Part shown: positions 20,633 through 31,456 of the stretch, one piece after another
Layout: every line of letters begins with the position of its first letter
Numbering within the stretch: position 1 is the stretch's first letter
Assembly (NCBI RefSeq): GCF_003171515.1
Contig: NC_089391.1
Location: forward strand, 1,302,001-1,366,000
Reading direction: 5' to 3'
DNA from: Pyrenophora tritici-repentis
Lineage: Eukaryota; Ascomycota; Dothideomycetes; Pleosporales; Pleosporaceae
DNA length: 64,000 bases
Notes under the pieces: generated by a model
Told to the model about the DNA's origin: nothing
Database searches by the model: none
Seen by the model: only the letters and a program-made list of their open reading frames with translations
Translations under genes and position numbers: made by a program

Positions 20633-22799
20633 GATGAGGGGGTATCAAGCACTTACGCTTGCATGGGTTGTCGTTGTGGGGTTCGTTTCGATGGAAGAGG
20701 CTGAGGTGTGAAGAGTAGCAAAGGATGGTTCGAAAAGACACTGACAGAGGGGGTCTTTAAACCTGCAGCGAGACGAAGAGAAAGCGAGATGAACGGCCAA
20801 GCATACGGTGGAGTATTGAAGGGACATGGAGAATTACGTACTGCCGCTACCGATAATCGCACCGGGAACAAGGGCAGTAGCTGGTGGTAGCGTGGTCATA
20901 AAGGCCCAACGGGGAATCGCGCACCCAATAGACAGACGGACTATAAACGAGATAGGGTCTTGTGGACTGCGTGGAGACTGTCGTGGTTTTATCCACTTCG
21001 GGTATGTGGGCCACCCGCGAAGCCATATAAATCAACCTGTTAGTCAAGGAAACCATTTTGAGACAGCGATTCTTCCTGCAAGTAAAGTGAACCGAGTGGT
21101 TTTCGTGGAGCAGCGCTATCCCCCACGATGACGCCCCATACGAGAGTGCTGGGAATGCGGAGAAGGTGGCCGAGTGACGTCTGTTGTTGATCGACTCCGG
21201 GACGTACCGCGCTAGCGAGAGCCGCATCTTAGTATCCGCAAGCTGCGCCGAAGCAGGCCGGTGTGACATCTGCAAGCTTGGCCAGCATCGTCATTAGTCT
21301 GGGCAGCAGAAAAACGCGCAGGTTGAAAGGGCGCGATAAGCGGTTGGAAGTCCGAGGCAGTGGATTCCAGCGCAACGGGAGGATCAGCGCAGTCGGGTCG
21401 GCGAATCCCCCAAGAAGACACGAAGAACAATGTGGAGCAGGGTCATGCTTGGATGATGTGTGTCGCATTGGCCGTGACCGTCAAATTTTTGCACGGTAAA
21501 ACGCCGGTTCGTTGAAAAGACGACCATGTTACATCGAGAGAAAGTGAGGCTTGGTAGCCAAGACGTCTAATGAAGGACGAATGGGAGCCTCAAAGGTCCA
21601 AGCTGCTCTCCAACTGGACCTGGGAAGGTCATATAAGACGACATGATAGGGCGGATGCGTGCTATGACTTCGACTCCTCCGTAGGCACTTGAGGTTCGTT
21701 TCCCGTACATTGGAGGACTACAGCGTTCAAGGAACAATTTTCTCCTTATCTGTTGCTTGTATCAAGTCGCGCTCAAAAGGGTAGGGTGGAGTCGATGTCG
21801 ACTCTGGGTTGATGGAAACGTTGTCCCCTGGTGATGGTGGCTGAATCGTAATCCGAAATCGCATAGGATTTCAGCATGCCGATGGTATGTCACTCAGAAT
21901 ACGCTTGGTCGCGCCAAGAGTGTTGCTTGTTGGGCATGAAGCTGGCTCGTTAGCAGTGGTTAGGTATTGTAGTTGTTCGTCAATGCTAAGTAGATCGGGT
22001 GTTGTTGGACTAAGGTTGCGGTTCATCGGGCCTACAATGACATGCTGAGTGACATGCTGAAAGATATTTTGAGCCTCTTCATCCCGTAGGATATGCAGCT
22101 TATCTTGGCTTTGTGGGGAAGAGATGCATTGCCCCTGAGTGGATGCAGAATACGCGTCGATGCAAGCTGAGTAATGGGTTAAGATTGAGATTGACAATTG
22201 GCTGCCTCTCTTTCGATGTCTCGGCACCAATCGCGATAGGCGAAGGAAAGCGCGACGGGCAGCAAAAGAAAGTACGACCTCTGTGTGAAGCTGTAAGACG
22301 CGTAATAGGATGAGAACATGTCGCGCAGATTGTCAGCATGGTTACATGTCCTTTTTCCGGGATGCTGTGGCTGAGAGGCGGTTGTGCTGGCGTTGTTGGC
22401 GCTGCATGTGGCGCCGTGTTAGCCGGGCGGGAAGGCGTCAAGAAGCTTGGCACAACGTCAGCCACCAGTCTCAAACCCCAAGTACGTCCACTATCTTCTT
22501 GGCATCTAACAAGACGCGCAGCCTTTCCCCAGGATAACTCATATCCCATAACAGGAGCTGAGACGGGATGGACCGGCCTTGTCTCCACCCTATCGACATC
22601 GACATTGCTCCGCCATTCTTTCCTTCGTTCTTTCCTTCACCGTGTACCTGACTATCTGGTTGTCTGACTGTCTGACTGAGGTGACATCTTTCCTAGTGTG
22701 CGACGATCAGCAGGTTTCCACAAGACCCATAATCCCAAGCGCCATTCGTTCACATCCTGACACTCGGCCTCGCACTGTTTGTCACCCCCCACATCCACG
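20633..22799. other. Long intergenic region, nothing firm
   Basis: About 2.2 kb between two divergent genes (permease, minus; cutinase-like, plus). Open frames of 70-160 codons occur on both strands (for example minus 22100-22588), but none shows a domain or splice partner. The C/T-rich stretch at 22600-22799 is the likely 5' UTR of the esterase. Confidence 0.45.
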
Positions 22800-23721
22800 A
22801 TGATTGCCCGGATAGCTTTTTCGGCGCTGCTCTACGCATCCACTGCTTTCGCCGTATGCACCAAGCTCGAGGACTGCCCACAGTTCGAACACCTCAAAAC
22901 GGATGAATGTCAGACATACCACCATTTCATCGCCCGAGGCTCCACATCGCCATACCCAGGCCACGTAATCGAGACTGTCGGCAAAGTTTGCAACGCCCTG
23001 AACACGCAGGAGAATCCCAAGGCCTGTGGCTATGAGGACGTACAGTATGCAGCCCAGAACGGGGGAGAGCGCTGGTGCAAGTCGGCTCATGAGGGTGCGA
23101 TAAACGGCGCCGAACAGATGAGAAACTACACAGCGAGGTGTCCCGAAAGTCACCTGCTAGTCATGGGCTTCAGCCAGGGCGGCAGTGTTATGCTGGATGT
23201 ACTCGGTGGTGGTGGTGGCATGCTCTGGGGATGTGACCAGGCGCAGAATCCCGCCATGGACATCAACAGCGCGCCGGGCTCCAAGGGTACGTTGTCTTCC
23301 CTCGCTACATTGGAAATGTTACTAATGCTTTACAGTTGCCGCAGCCGTCGTATTCGGTCCTACGCGTCGCTCCGCAAACCAAACCTTCACCCGCGGCGGT
23401 GGCGACATCTCTGACGGCGGCGCCCCACGATCAGCCGAGGAAAACGCCGGCCTTAAGCCCTACGCCGATGCAGGCAGGCTTCGCGAATACTGTCAGCCTG
23501 GCGATCCTATCTGTGCGCCTCAGACTGATAACAAGGACATGTCAAAGCACTTGGACTACTTTGACAAGTTCGGCGACGAGGCTGCCGCATGGGTAATCGA
23601 TCTTGCAAAGAAGGCTGAAGGAGTGGACCGTAAGTCGAGCGCAGGCAACATGCTGCACAAGACCATTTCCCACCCGATTGCGAACGTCTTTGTCTTGATC
23701 TTCGTGCTTTGCGTACTATAG
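22800..23721 (+). CDS. Cutinase-family secreted esterase
   Basis: Two exons, 22800-23286 and 23336-23721, with a 49-nt GT-AG intron, encode 290 aa. A signal peptide spans about residues 1-18. The alpha/beta-hydrolase nucleophile is Ser125 in GFSQGG. Asp219 in CQPGDPIC and His234 in SKHLDYF complete the cutinase/acetylxylan-esterase triad. Several cysteines fit family disulfides. A hydrophobic tail (last 16 residues) after a small-residue stretch suggests a GPI anchor, unusual for plain cutinases. It probably cleaves ester bonds in cutin or hemicellulose side chains outside the cell. The start at 22800 gives the signal peptide. Confidence 0.9.
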
Positions 23722-24345
23722 TAAGCCACTCTCCCTGCCTGTCGCGGACAAATCATAATTGTAATAGACGTTCAACCATGGAAGATCTAACGTTGTGACC
23801 ACATTGACTGAATGAATAAAGACTAATACAGTACAGCTTCGTCGTAAGAAAGTTCGCCGTATGGAAGACATCGCCCATCTACGCTCGTGTCAACACAACC
23901 GAAACCGTATGAACGCGAGTTCCTCATCTCGATTGCCCGGAAACAACTTCGTTTGCATATCAGAAGCCTTGACACTACGACCTTGGGCGTTCTCGATCAG
24001 TACAATATCCTACGGGTCAGTGAAACCAGCGTCGCCTCGCGACAGGACAAGCGCCGAGCAAAGATGCCAAAGAGTAGGGGCACGAATCTGCATAGCCATT
24101 GGACATGCTAGGGACTCTATGCCGAATACTGTTCACTGTATCATACCAATTGTATGTATAGCATTTATTATCAGCAGACTTGATTCTGGGAATCAACGTC
24201 ATCATTCCATTCTACACCATTTGGTATCACACATCTTTCCACTATTTACCATAGACATCTCAAATAGAGATAGACAAAGACAAGAAATATACTACAACAT
24301 AATCTACAGCCTTCTTACGCAACTCTACATCCTCCCTAACTACAC
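23722..24345. other. Intergenic between convergent genes
   Basis: 3' flanks of the esterase and of the UstYa-like gene on the other strand. The long frame 23861-24640 overlaps the UstYa-like gene antisense and looks spurious. Confidence 0.45.
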
Positions 24346-25338
24346 CTACACAATGCCCCCCTCATCCTCACCCCTCCACCTCTCCGCCCACGTCTTCACT
24401 CCCTCAAAATCCCTACACACTCGCTTCGTCCCCCATGCATCACTACCCAGCACATATCCCTTATCGCCATCCGCTCTTCCAAACTCCTGCATCTTTGTTC
24501 CCTCTAGATTAGTATCCGCGGCACACATGAGCGCTTGCCGCAGGTACTCGAAACAGTGCTTTATATGCTCATGGCCGTGGCTGTGTTCCGCGAGGAGGGA
24601 TCCCGGATACAGGTTCTGTATAGATGAACCTGTTATGTGAGGGTGGTCGTCGCGGGTGTGGGTGTATGGATCTCGTTCTTGCTGGTATTGGAGTTTTGAG
24701 AGGGCGTAGGAGATTTTGAAGTAGGAGAGTCGGAGTCCGTGCTGGGCGTTGTTAGATCCTTCATACACGATGAAGCGGCGAGAAGGAAGACCAATATACA
24801 TACCAAGCAGTGCAATTCATGGAACACAGCAATAGCCTTTATATCTTTCGCCAACACGGGATGCTGAATGAAGCCTCGACCACTAGGTATCAAACTCTTC
24901 CATGCTGCTTCCGTGGCGGCATTGGGAGAGGCGGCGAATGTGGTGTTTTCGCTCCAGACGACGTTTTGGATGTAGCGTTGGGTTGTTGGCGTAGGGGGCT
25001 GCGTAACATCGTGTTAGTGTTCATATCAGGTATTTGACAGGAGGAGATGGGGTACCTAGGTATCCGTCAAAGTCGTACTCCAAAGCGAAGAATTGGGAGA
25101 CAACGAGACCGGTTAGTAGACTGAAGAGACTGATGAATGTGTAGGTGCATGTAGTTTTGAAGCGGGATCGGCGAGGGCGATGTAGGTTTTTTGCTAGGAG
25201 GTAGACGTTTTGTTCATCCGAATCTTGGTTGGCTGTTGATGTGTTGGTTCCTGCATGGTCGCTTTCTTGTTCCGTCGATTCTTTGGATAGTCGGTGGTAG
25301 GGGATCGTTTTGCGGGTAAAAGGGTTGGGGATTGGCAT
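24346..25338 (-). CDS. UstYa-like (DUF3328) protein
   Basis: Three exons, 25338-25039, 24998-24804 and 24741-24346, give 296 aa. A single membrane span lies near residues 64-86 after a charged cytosolic tail. Both HxxHC motifs that define UstYa/DUF3328 proteins are present: HELHC at 160-164 and HIKHC at 224-228. Characterised members (ustiloxin and cyclochlorotine pathways) are oxidases or cyclases acting on RiPP or peptide natural products. No precursor peptide with Kex2-cut repeats, and no P450, NRPS or PKS gene, is seen nearby, so this may be an orphan copy. The first intron as drawn is only 40 nt with a GTCAAA donor, chosen because the more obvious GTACCC donor breaks frame; that junction is uncertain. 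Confidence 0.85.
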
Positions 25339-25746
25339 TGTTGCAATACGGTTGCAGCTAGATCAGACGGACGGGTCGAAGCTGATGGATTAGCTGGGGC
25401 TGCAGGTACAATCCTATTGTATCATACGCATGGGCTGGCGGGTATGTATTCACACCCTAATCAGGTAAGCACTTTGCCGTTGGACATCTAGAACTTGGAT
25501 CCACTGATATTCTTGAACAAAAAAGTTTTCCTATTGAGTATCATTTCCAAGGCTATTACTTAAGGCTAGCCTGTCATGTCGCTACTCCGAGGGAATTATC
25601 ACTGCTGTCGCAGAGGGGTATCATACAATTTTCGCCGTCAAAGAGAAGGGTAGAGTCCAGAAGCCATGACTCCTACCACTCAGAGGGTATTCCATCACCA
25701 AAGATTATCGCCGGTTGTTGAAGCGTTCGAATTATCGGAAAGGTGG
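25339..25746. other. Intergenic, nothing firm
   Basis: Promoter side of the UstYa-like gene and 3' flank of the small membrane protein. No gene seen. Confidence 0.45.
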
Positions 25747-26114
25747 CTAGTTGAGCTTCTTGTTGCCGACCGTGACCGTCCTGCCCTGGCTGCGCTGGTA
25801 CTGGAGAAACCCGAAGACAAGAGCAGCGATGACGCCCAACATAAGAACGTTGCCTGATATGGTGTTAGCAACTTCCACCGATCCACAATTCACTTTCTCT
25901 GTCATCACTTACCGAGTATGAAGCTCACGAGACCTCCAGCGAGATCGACAAGGCCACGGAAGAAGTCAACAAAGAGGTTGAGGATTCCAGTAGCAATGCT
26001 GAGGAAGAACTGTGCCGTCTTCTGAACGAGTTCGCCGGCAGTGGTGAAGAAGGACCAGACGACTTCTAGCAGCGACTTGACGAGGTCGGTGAGAGCGCTG
26101 ACGATGGACGACAT
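25747..26114 (-). CDS. Small conserved-looking membrane protein (102 aa)
   Basis: Two exons, 26114-25913 and 25853-25747, with a 59-nt GT-AG intron. The protein has a long amphipathic/hydrophobic region (about residues 1-65, with repeated Leu/Val/Phe heptads), then a clear membrane span around NVLMLGVIAALVFGFLQY across the splice junction. It ends in a basic hydrophilic tail with TVTVGNKKLN. No enzyme motif. The reading frame is open only when spliced, with a good donor (GTAAGT) and a CTAAC branch. I recall similar short proteins being common as hypothetical genes in Pleosporales; this was not checked. Function unknown. Confidence 0.7.
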
Positions 26115-27026
26115 GTTGATTGGTTTGAGGGTTGTAAGTAATGGTGGGAATTGTCACTTTTGAGGGTTGAGGAAGTGTGAGGGTCAGGTACGAAGTGAGT
26201 TTGAGTGGGAGTGAGGTTCCAGGGATGTGGTGTTTGTCAGTAAGGCATGAGCGGCTTCCAAGACGCCTTTATCGCTTCCAGGTGTGAGGGATGACGCTTC
26301 AGCTACGTGGAAACGGGGCAGTTCCTGTTTCACTGCAGCCGCTACCTGATTGCTGTTTCTGTCGAGGGGGCTGGTTGGCTATGCGTGTGAATGAGCTCGT
26401 TTGTTGTGACATGTGACGTCAGTGTGTAACCATCAATGAACGCCTGTTTGCGGCAGGGTCGCTTGACAAACCAGGTAATGGCAGACACGATGGGATGTTC
26501 CTGACGAATAGCGTAAATTACAGAGGGATCTAGACTCTATTGGATCGTGCTGCTTTTATGTTTTTTGCTGGCGTAGAATGCCACCAGATACTGCAATGGT
26601 GGCCCTTTAGACATATCTAGGATATAGTGTAAGATTTATTGCGTAGCTCTAGTTAGAACCGTTTCCATTCTACGTTGAACTAATTAGTTGAGAAAGGCCC
26701 TTCGCATACTAGGATAATAGCTGACTACTCGCATGTATTGATATACGGCAAATGAGGCCGTATTGCAGAAAGCATGGTCCTTCGAGCCGTGGAATAACAC
26801 ATGGGACGAGATATTCGCCCTGAGGTTTCTTACGAAACATGCGGCTGAAATTAAGTGCAAAATGTACACGATCTATCAACACGATTTCCCGTGATAATTG
26901 TCGTGGTCAAGCGCGTCGTAATGTCGGCCCGATTGTAGGGCTGCATCATGGGGCTCCGGCATGGGGCGGGACATTGAATACATCGTCCCGCCATTGCTAT
27001 TTTTTGTACGACCGCATCACCTAAAA
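26115..27026. other. Divergent intergenic region
   Basis: About 0.9 kb between the small membrane protein (minus) and the GH16 gene (plus). No gene is seen. A frame continuing upstream of the GH16 ATG from 26961 is open but not needed. Confidence 0.45.
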
Positions 27027-28262
27027 ATGTCGTTCAAGTTCGACAAGCTCCTTGCGAAAGGAAAGGCGAAGCTGTCCGAGTTTACAGGCCAGCCCTCTGG
27101 TAGTCAGCATCAGCAAGGCTATCCAGGGCAGCAGCCCCCGCAAGGATATCAACAATCCCCTCCAGGGTACCAACAGCCTCCCCAGGGTTACCAACAACCG
27201 CCTCAGGGCTACGCGCCAGGCCAGTACTCTGGCAGCCAATATCCTCCTCAGTATCCTCCACAGTATCCGCCCCAGAACCAGTACCAGCAGCCTCCTCAGA
27301 ACCAGCAATGGGGTGCGCCTCAACAGCAACCGCAGCAATGGGGCTCGCCGCCTCCCCAACAACAGCATTTTGCACCACCCGTCCCACAAGGTAGCAAACC
27401 TCAGACACCACAGCCTGGCTCCCCGCCGCCTATCCCTCAGAATCGCCCCCAATCCGCCCAACCGCCGCCCCCGCAGAACCTTCCTCCCCCGCAAGCAGAG
27501 AAGGTGTACTGGAAGCCCTCGTTTGCCATCACGACACCCGTGTCGCAGAATTTCCGGCATGAGATTGGCGACCATGGTTGGGGTAATAACGAGAAACAAA
27601 TGTACACAAACGACCCAGCAAACTCGTTTCATCATGACAATCGCTTGATTGTACGCGCGCTGGTACAGAACGGTAGCTACACGTCTGCGCGATTGACCTC
27701 GCACCAGACACTTTCGCGACCGCGCGGATACTTGACGGCGACGTGTCTACCCCCCTCAGCACCTGGAATCTGGCCTGCATACTGGATGCTTCCGGCAGAT
27801 CCATTCAAATGGCCAACTGACGGCGAGATAGACCTCGCTGAGAGCTGGAACGGCGAGACCGAGAACCATTCGTGCTTGCACTGGGGCTCGTATACCGGCG
27901 AAGACGCACAAAAGCACCGCGTCGTCAAGACGCATCTACCCGATCTGCCACGGCAACCCCATACCTACGGTTTCGCTTGGATAGAAGAAGAGGGCATACC
28001 GGGCTGGAGAGGGCGTATGATTTGGTACATTGATGGCAAACCAGTCATGAAGGGTTCCATTCCAGAAGGGACAAGGCGTATGGAGGACTTTAGGATCCTC
28101 ATCAACATTGCCATGGGTGGAACTGTAAACCAGGGGAAACTGCCAGCTGACGGATACTACGACTTTGTAGTTAGTGATCTCAAGATGTGCGAGGAGCCTC
28201 AGGGTGGATGGCAGCAGTTCGAGCATGCTTGGAGCTGCACACCCGAGGGTAAAGCCTTGTAA
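27027..28262 (+). CDS. GH16-family protein with Q/P/G/Y-rich N-terminus
   Basis: Single exon, 411 aa. Residues 158-411 form a glycoside hydrolase family 16 domain with the catalytic motif E267-I-D269-L-A-E272 and the usual GIWPAYWMLP block before it. GH16 enzymes cut or remodel beta-1,3- and mixed-linked glucans. The first 20 residues (FKFDKLLAKGKAKLSEF) are basic and amphipathic, not a signal peptide. Residues 28-155 are a low-complexity tract of PPQGYQQ and YPPQ units, resembling proline/glutamine-rich domains of prion-like or annexin-like proteins. An enzyme of extracellular glucan without a secretion signal is odd, so an intracellular or unconventionally exported role is possible. Start 27027 was chosen from ATG context; an in-frame extension to 26961 lacks ATG context. 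Confidence 0.85.
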   Translation: MSFKFDKLLAKGKAKLSEFTGQPSGSQHQQGYPGQQPPQGYQQSPPGYQQPPQGYQQPPQGYAPGQYSGSQYPPQYPPQYPPQNQYQQPPQNQQWGAPQQQPQQWGSPPPQQQHFAPPVPQGSKPQTPQPGSPPPIPQNRPQSAQPPPPQNLPPPQAEKVYWKPSFAITTPVSQNFRHEIGDHGWGNNEKQMYTNDPANSFHHDNRLIVRALVQNGSYTSARLTSHQTLSRPRGYLTATCLPPSAPGIWPAYWMLPADPFKWPTDGEIDLAESWNGETENHSCLHWGSYTGEDAQKHRVVKTHLPDLPRQPHTYGFAWIEEEGIPGWRGRMIWYIDGKPVMKGSIPEGTRRMEDFRILINIAMGGTVNQGKLPADGYYDFVVSDLKMCEEPQGGWQQFEHAWSCTPEGKAL

Positions 28263-28575
28263 CCAGATCCACGTCTCCAATACACTACTTCCCATTTTCT
28301 CCTCTCAACTCACTATGACCACATTGATCTTCGCTCAGCTTGTCTAATTTGTAGGCTTGCTTATCCGTGGTCTTGATGGCTCCCTCGCTTATATCGATCC
28401 TACTATGGAAATACGACTCTTCTGGGCGCGCGTACCATGGGACGAGCATTACTAATTTTGTGCACACTGAGCTAATCCTCGCGAATACAAGTTTGCAGCC
28501 AACTCAAATCTACTATTCCGTTGCCATCACACACCACTGTCAATCCCATCACGAAGCTCCACCCCAATCATCAAC
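28263..28575. other. Intergenic
   Basis: 3' flank of GH16 and 5' flank of the F-box-like pseudogene. Nothing else is seen. Confidence 0.4.
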
Positions 28576-29360
28576 ATGCCGAAGCGTCATACGACCGAAG
28601 ATGATAACGCGCCCACGGGTAAGCGATTTAAAACAGCCATGTCGGACACTCAAGAGATCCCGTTGCAGCCAAATTCTCCATTCCTTTCCCTGGCTGGAGA
28701 GATACGGAATATAATCTACGCATATTGTGTCGACAACAATAGACCCACATCATGTGAATATCAGGTGACCAATATGGTACAGACTCAAGTATCTCGTGTA
28801 ATAAACAAACTTGCTGATGCATACAGACAGCAGATCGAATGGAGCATGTGCCTACCACTAGGCTCCGCAGTGGTATCCAATACCCCCATGTTTACTGGAT
28901 TGACACAGGTTTCAAGGCAGATACGTAAAGAATACCGACCGTTCTATTAAGCAAATATGGATGTAAAAGTTGAGTTGGATGAATTCCTGCATTCCTCAAC
29001 GCTTGGTACCCTTTAGAAGAGCCGGTCGAGGTTATGGCGGCATATACGGGCTTTATCACTGTGGTAGTCCTGTGCAAGCCTGATCAGGATTGGGAACCTG
29101 TCCGAATGCTCGCAACGCTTTGCAACCGCGCCCCGAAGCTCACCGTCTGGTCCTATGCGCACTGTGAATGTGTTCGTACGCTCAACGTTAACTGGGCGAT
29201 AATGTTTGATTGTTGTCAAAGGAGCTGAGGGGGCGCATGTTTTTGTGGACTTTTCGCTCACCGCTCCCGTATTAAAGAGGGGGGCCATCATATACGTTGG
29301 GAGGACTGGCATATTTTTGATATGATTGACCATTGTGTTGGTGAGCATTATCATTGGCCT
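28576..29360 (+). pseudogene. F-box-like family pseudogene (tandem copy 1)
   Basis: An ATG frame runs 28576-28950 and contains SLAGEIRNIIYAY, the F-box-like motif without the usual intron. FTGLTQVSRQIRKEYRPFY is the second conserved block. It then stops (TAA 28948-28950). The coding signal resumes in another frame around 29015-29228 with VMAAYTGFITVVV and MLATLCNRAPKLTV, matching the region after the second block in the intact neighbour at 29997-30776. At least one stop and one frameshift therefore separate the halves. The 3' limit is approximate. It may still make a truncated 124-aa protein. Confidence 0.65.
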
Positions 29361-29434
29361 GGGGTGTTTTAATGTCCAAATGTACGCCAGACTCTTTCCG
29401 ATGCCATCGACATTTATGTCTGTCATCATTAAAG

Positions 29435-29779
29435 ATGAGTGGAATTTCTCCCGTTTCTCTGGTCTCCATATCGGTCTTTCTGACCGCCTTCTGCTCCATT
29501 GCGGCAACTACAGCAACATATTACGGGAATGGAAATAGCCAAACGGTGCAGCTTGGCAGTTCGATACATTGCTCAGGATATACGCCGGCGATCCTTGTCC
29601 GTGATGGAATTTGTTGTACAAGATTCGCTGATCGCGTGCTAACCAGTCGATCGCGCATGGCTTGCTCTAGTGGTAATGCCAAGTATTGTTGTTATACATA
29701 CTACAGGATGGGGCGGTGCCACTCAATATCAGTGTGTTATATCTCAGGATGGAAAGATATCCAAATAAACATTCCATGA
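29435..29779 (+). CDS. Small secreted cysteine-rich protein (candidate effector)
   Basis: A 114-aa ATG frame with a clear signal peptide (about residues 1-24: Val/Leu/Ile/Phe core, then SIAATTA). The mature part of about 90 residues has eight cysteines in a C-CC-C-CC-C-C order, around HCSGY, GICCTRF, MACSSG, YCCYTYY and GRCHSISVC. No catalytic domain, membrane span or anchor. Size, secretion and even cysteine count are what is expected of a disulfide-stabilised apoplastic effector or antimicrobial protein; the role is inference. It sits between two F-box-like copies in the transposon-rich interval. No intron is needed. Confidence 0.6.
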   Translation: MSGISPVSLVSISVFLTAFCSIAATTATYYGNGNSQTVQLGSSIHCSGYTPAILVRDGICCTRFADRVLTSRSRMACSSGNAKYCCYTYYRMGRCHSISVCYISGWKDIQINIP

Positions 29780-29996
29780 GTATTACAGCCATCAGACCAC
29801 CGGCGCAATTTCATACTAGCCACATAAGGCATAGCTTAGAGTGCCGGTTAAAAGGCCCTTCTCATCCGGGTACTTTTTAGATTCCTCTATCTTCCTCCGT
29901 CTGTGCTTGACACTTGTAACTACTGAGGTACAATCGATTGCTCATTATACATTAGACAACACAGAAACCTTCATTCTGATCGATAGCGCCGCCGCA

Positions 29997-30776
29997 ATGT
30001 CTACCTCACCCCTCCTGTCACTACCTGGCGAACTTCGTAACCGGATCTACGAATTCTGCACTGAACCAAAACCTAGGCAGCTACCAAGGAACCCAAGGCC
30101 TGATTATGCGCGTAGGCCATTCGGGCTGTATGGTAGCCTACAGTACACATGTCAGCAAGTGCGCACGGAGTTCAGGCCGATTTACTTGGCCCGCACGGCT
30201 CTGGTTGTCCATCAAATCACCGCGGATACCTTTCTCAGAACATTCTACCCGCAGCCAACGAAGGTTGCACCTTCAAATGAAGTACAGTCAGCCAAAAGCA
30301 AACCCCAGGAGCTACCTGTATTCATCCCAACGGCCATATACGGCGTGCAAGGCAACATCCACGTCAGAACGTATTTTGGCCAGCGCTATGATGCGACGTT
30401 ACTAGCACGTCTCTGCCTACAACACAAGCAACTCAAAGTCACGTTTCTCGAAGCAAGCGCCAGCCTCAACATAGCTCTTGCTTTGACCGATTTCTTTGCA
30501 AATCTATCGTCGGGCGTCTTTTTGCTGGACCTCGGGAAGCTGTTTATGAAGATTTCAATTACTTGTAGTCGTTATCCGACGATTGCTCTTACTTTTCACC
30601 CCGGCCGATCTATGAAGGACGTTGTGGCATCAGATGGAACATCAGATCCACGGGAACTGCTGGTCAGAATGGGTGCACCGCCAATGAGCGAATTCACTGT
30701 TTTGTTCAAGTCAGCGCAATTTTCTAGGCGCGCCTCGGGGTATTCACGAAGTGGGGGTAGTAGCAGAGCAGAATGA
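29997..30776 (+). CDS. F-box-like family protein (tandem copy 2, intact)
   Basis: Single exon, 259 aa, starting at the ATG in CCGCAATGTCT. SLPGELRNRIYEF at about residues 8-20 is the F-box-like motif, here without the phase-1 intron found in other copies. LQYTCQQVRTEFRPIY is the second conserved block, followed by the family region with GNIHVRTYF and QLKVTFLEA. The C-terminus is Ser/Arg/Gly-rich. No other domain is recognisable; if functional it might be an SCF adaptor or a divergent member of unknown role. An open frame extends upstream to 29841 without ATG support. Confidence 0.75.
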   Translation: MSTSPLLSLPGELRNRIYEFCTEPKPRQLPRNPRPDYARRPFGLYGSLQYTCQQVRTEFRPIYLARTALVVHQITADTFLRTFYPQPTKVAPSNEVQSAKSKPQELPVFIPTAIYGVQGNIHVRTYFGQRYDATLLARLCLQHKQLKVTFLEASASLNIALALTDFFANLSSGVFLLDLGKLFMKISITCSRYPTIALTFHPGRSMKDVVASDGTSDPRELLVRMGAPPMSEFTVLFKSAQFSRRASGYSRSGGSSRAE

Positions 30777-31448
30777 ACAAGCGCGAGGACCAGTCCTGTG
30801 TGACTGCGCTAGTCCTATCTCAGGACAGTGGTATGATTGAGACCTACCTGTGCGCATTATTCTTAATGCCCCTCTTCCACGACTACATCCCACCTCCACG
30901 CAACCTCAACTATCACAAACGATCGACACTCTTACCTGAACGTAACGACGTTCTCTCGCGTCATCATGAGCGATCGCCAGGGATAACTTCGCTTTCTCGA
31001 CTTGTCGGCAGGTAGGCATATCTCAAATTAGTTGCACCGTTACATTTGCTAATCCGGCAATTAGAGCAGCGCAACCGGGTTTACGAATTCATCGTAGAAG
31101 CCGAAGGATCACGCGGTGTACTTCCATGTCTCGCCCTTACGCAAGTCTGCCGACAAGTGCGATCTGAGTACAGACCCATCTGCATGAAGCACGACGGCAT
31201 CATCAAATGGAAAAAGATCCCCGGCTACATACGCACATTTTATCCGATATCGGCTGATGGCAAGGTCGAGAACATCGAGCTCGCGCCCTCTAGCTTGACC
31301 ATAAGGTTTTTTGATCCATTCACCGACACGGCGTATCTAGAAATCGATTTCCTCCTCATCAAGATGGCCATCTCCAAGCCCAGCTTTGCTTCCAAACTCC
31401 TGCTTGCTTATTCCTTCTATTAGAACCGGCATCGTTGTCCAATGGCTA

Positions 31449-31456
31449 CTTTGAGC
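31449..31456. repeat. Target-site duplication CTTTGAGC (left, hAT-1)
   Basis: Eight-bp direct repeat with 34535-34542, immediately outside the terminal inverted repeats. The hAT superfamily makes 8-bp duplications. Confidence 0.9.

Noticed and set aside
27021..27704. 227-codon minus-strand Arg/Leu-rich frame
   Set aside because: Antisense of the Q/P-rich head of the GH16 gene; composition artefact.
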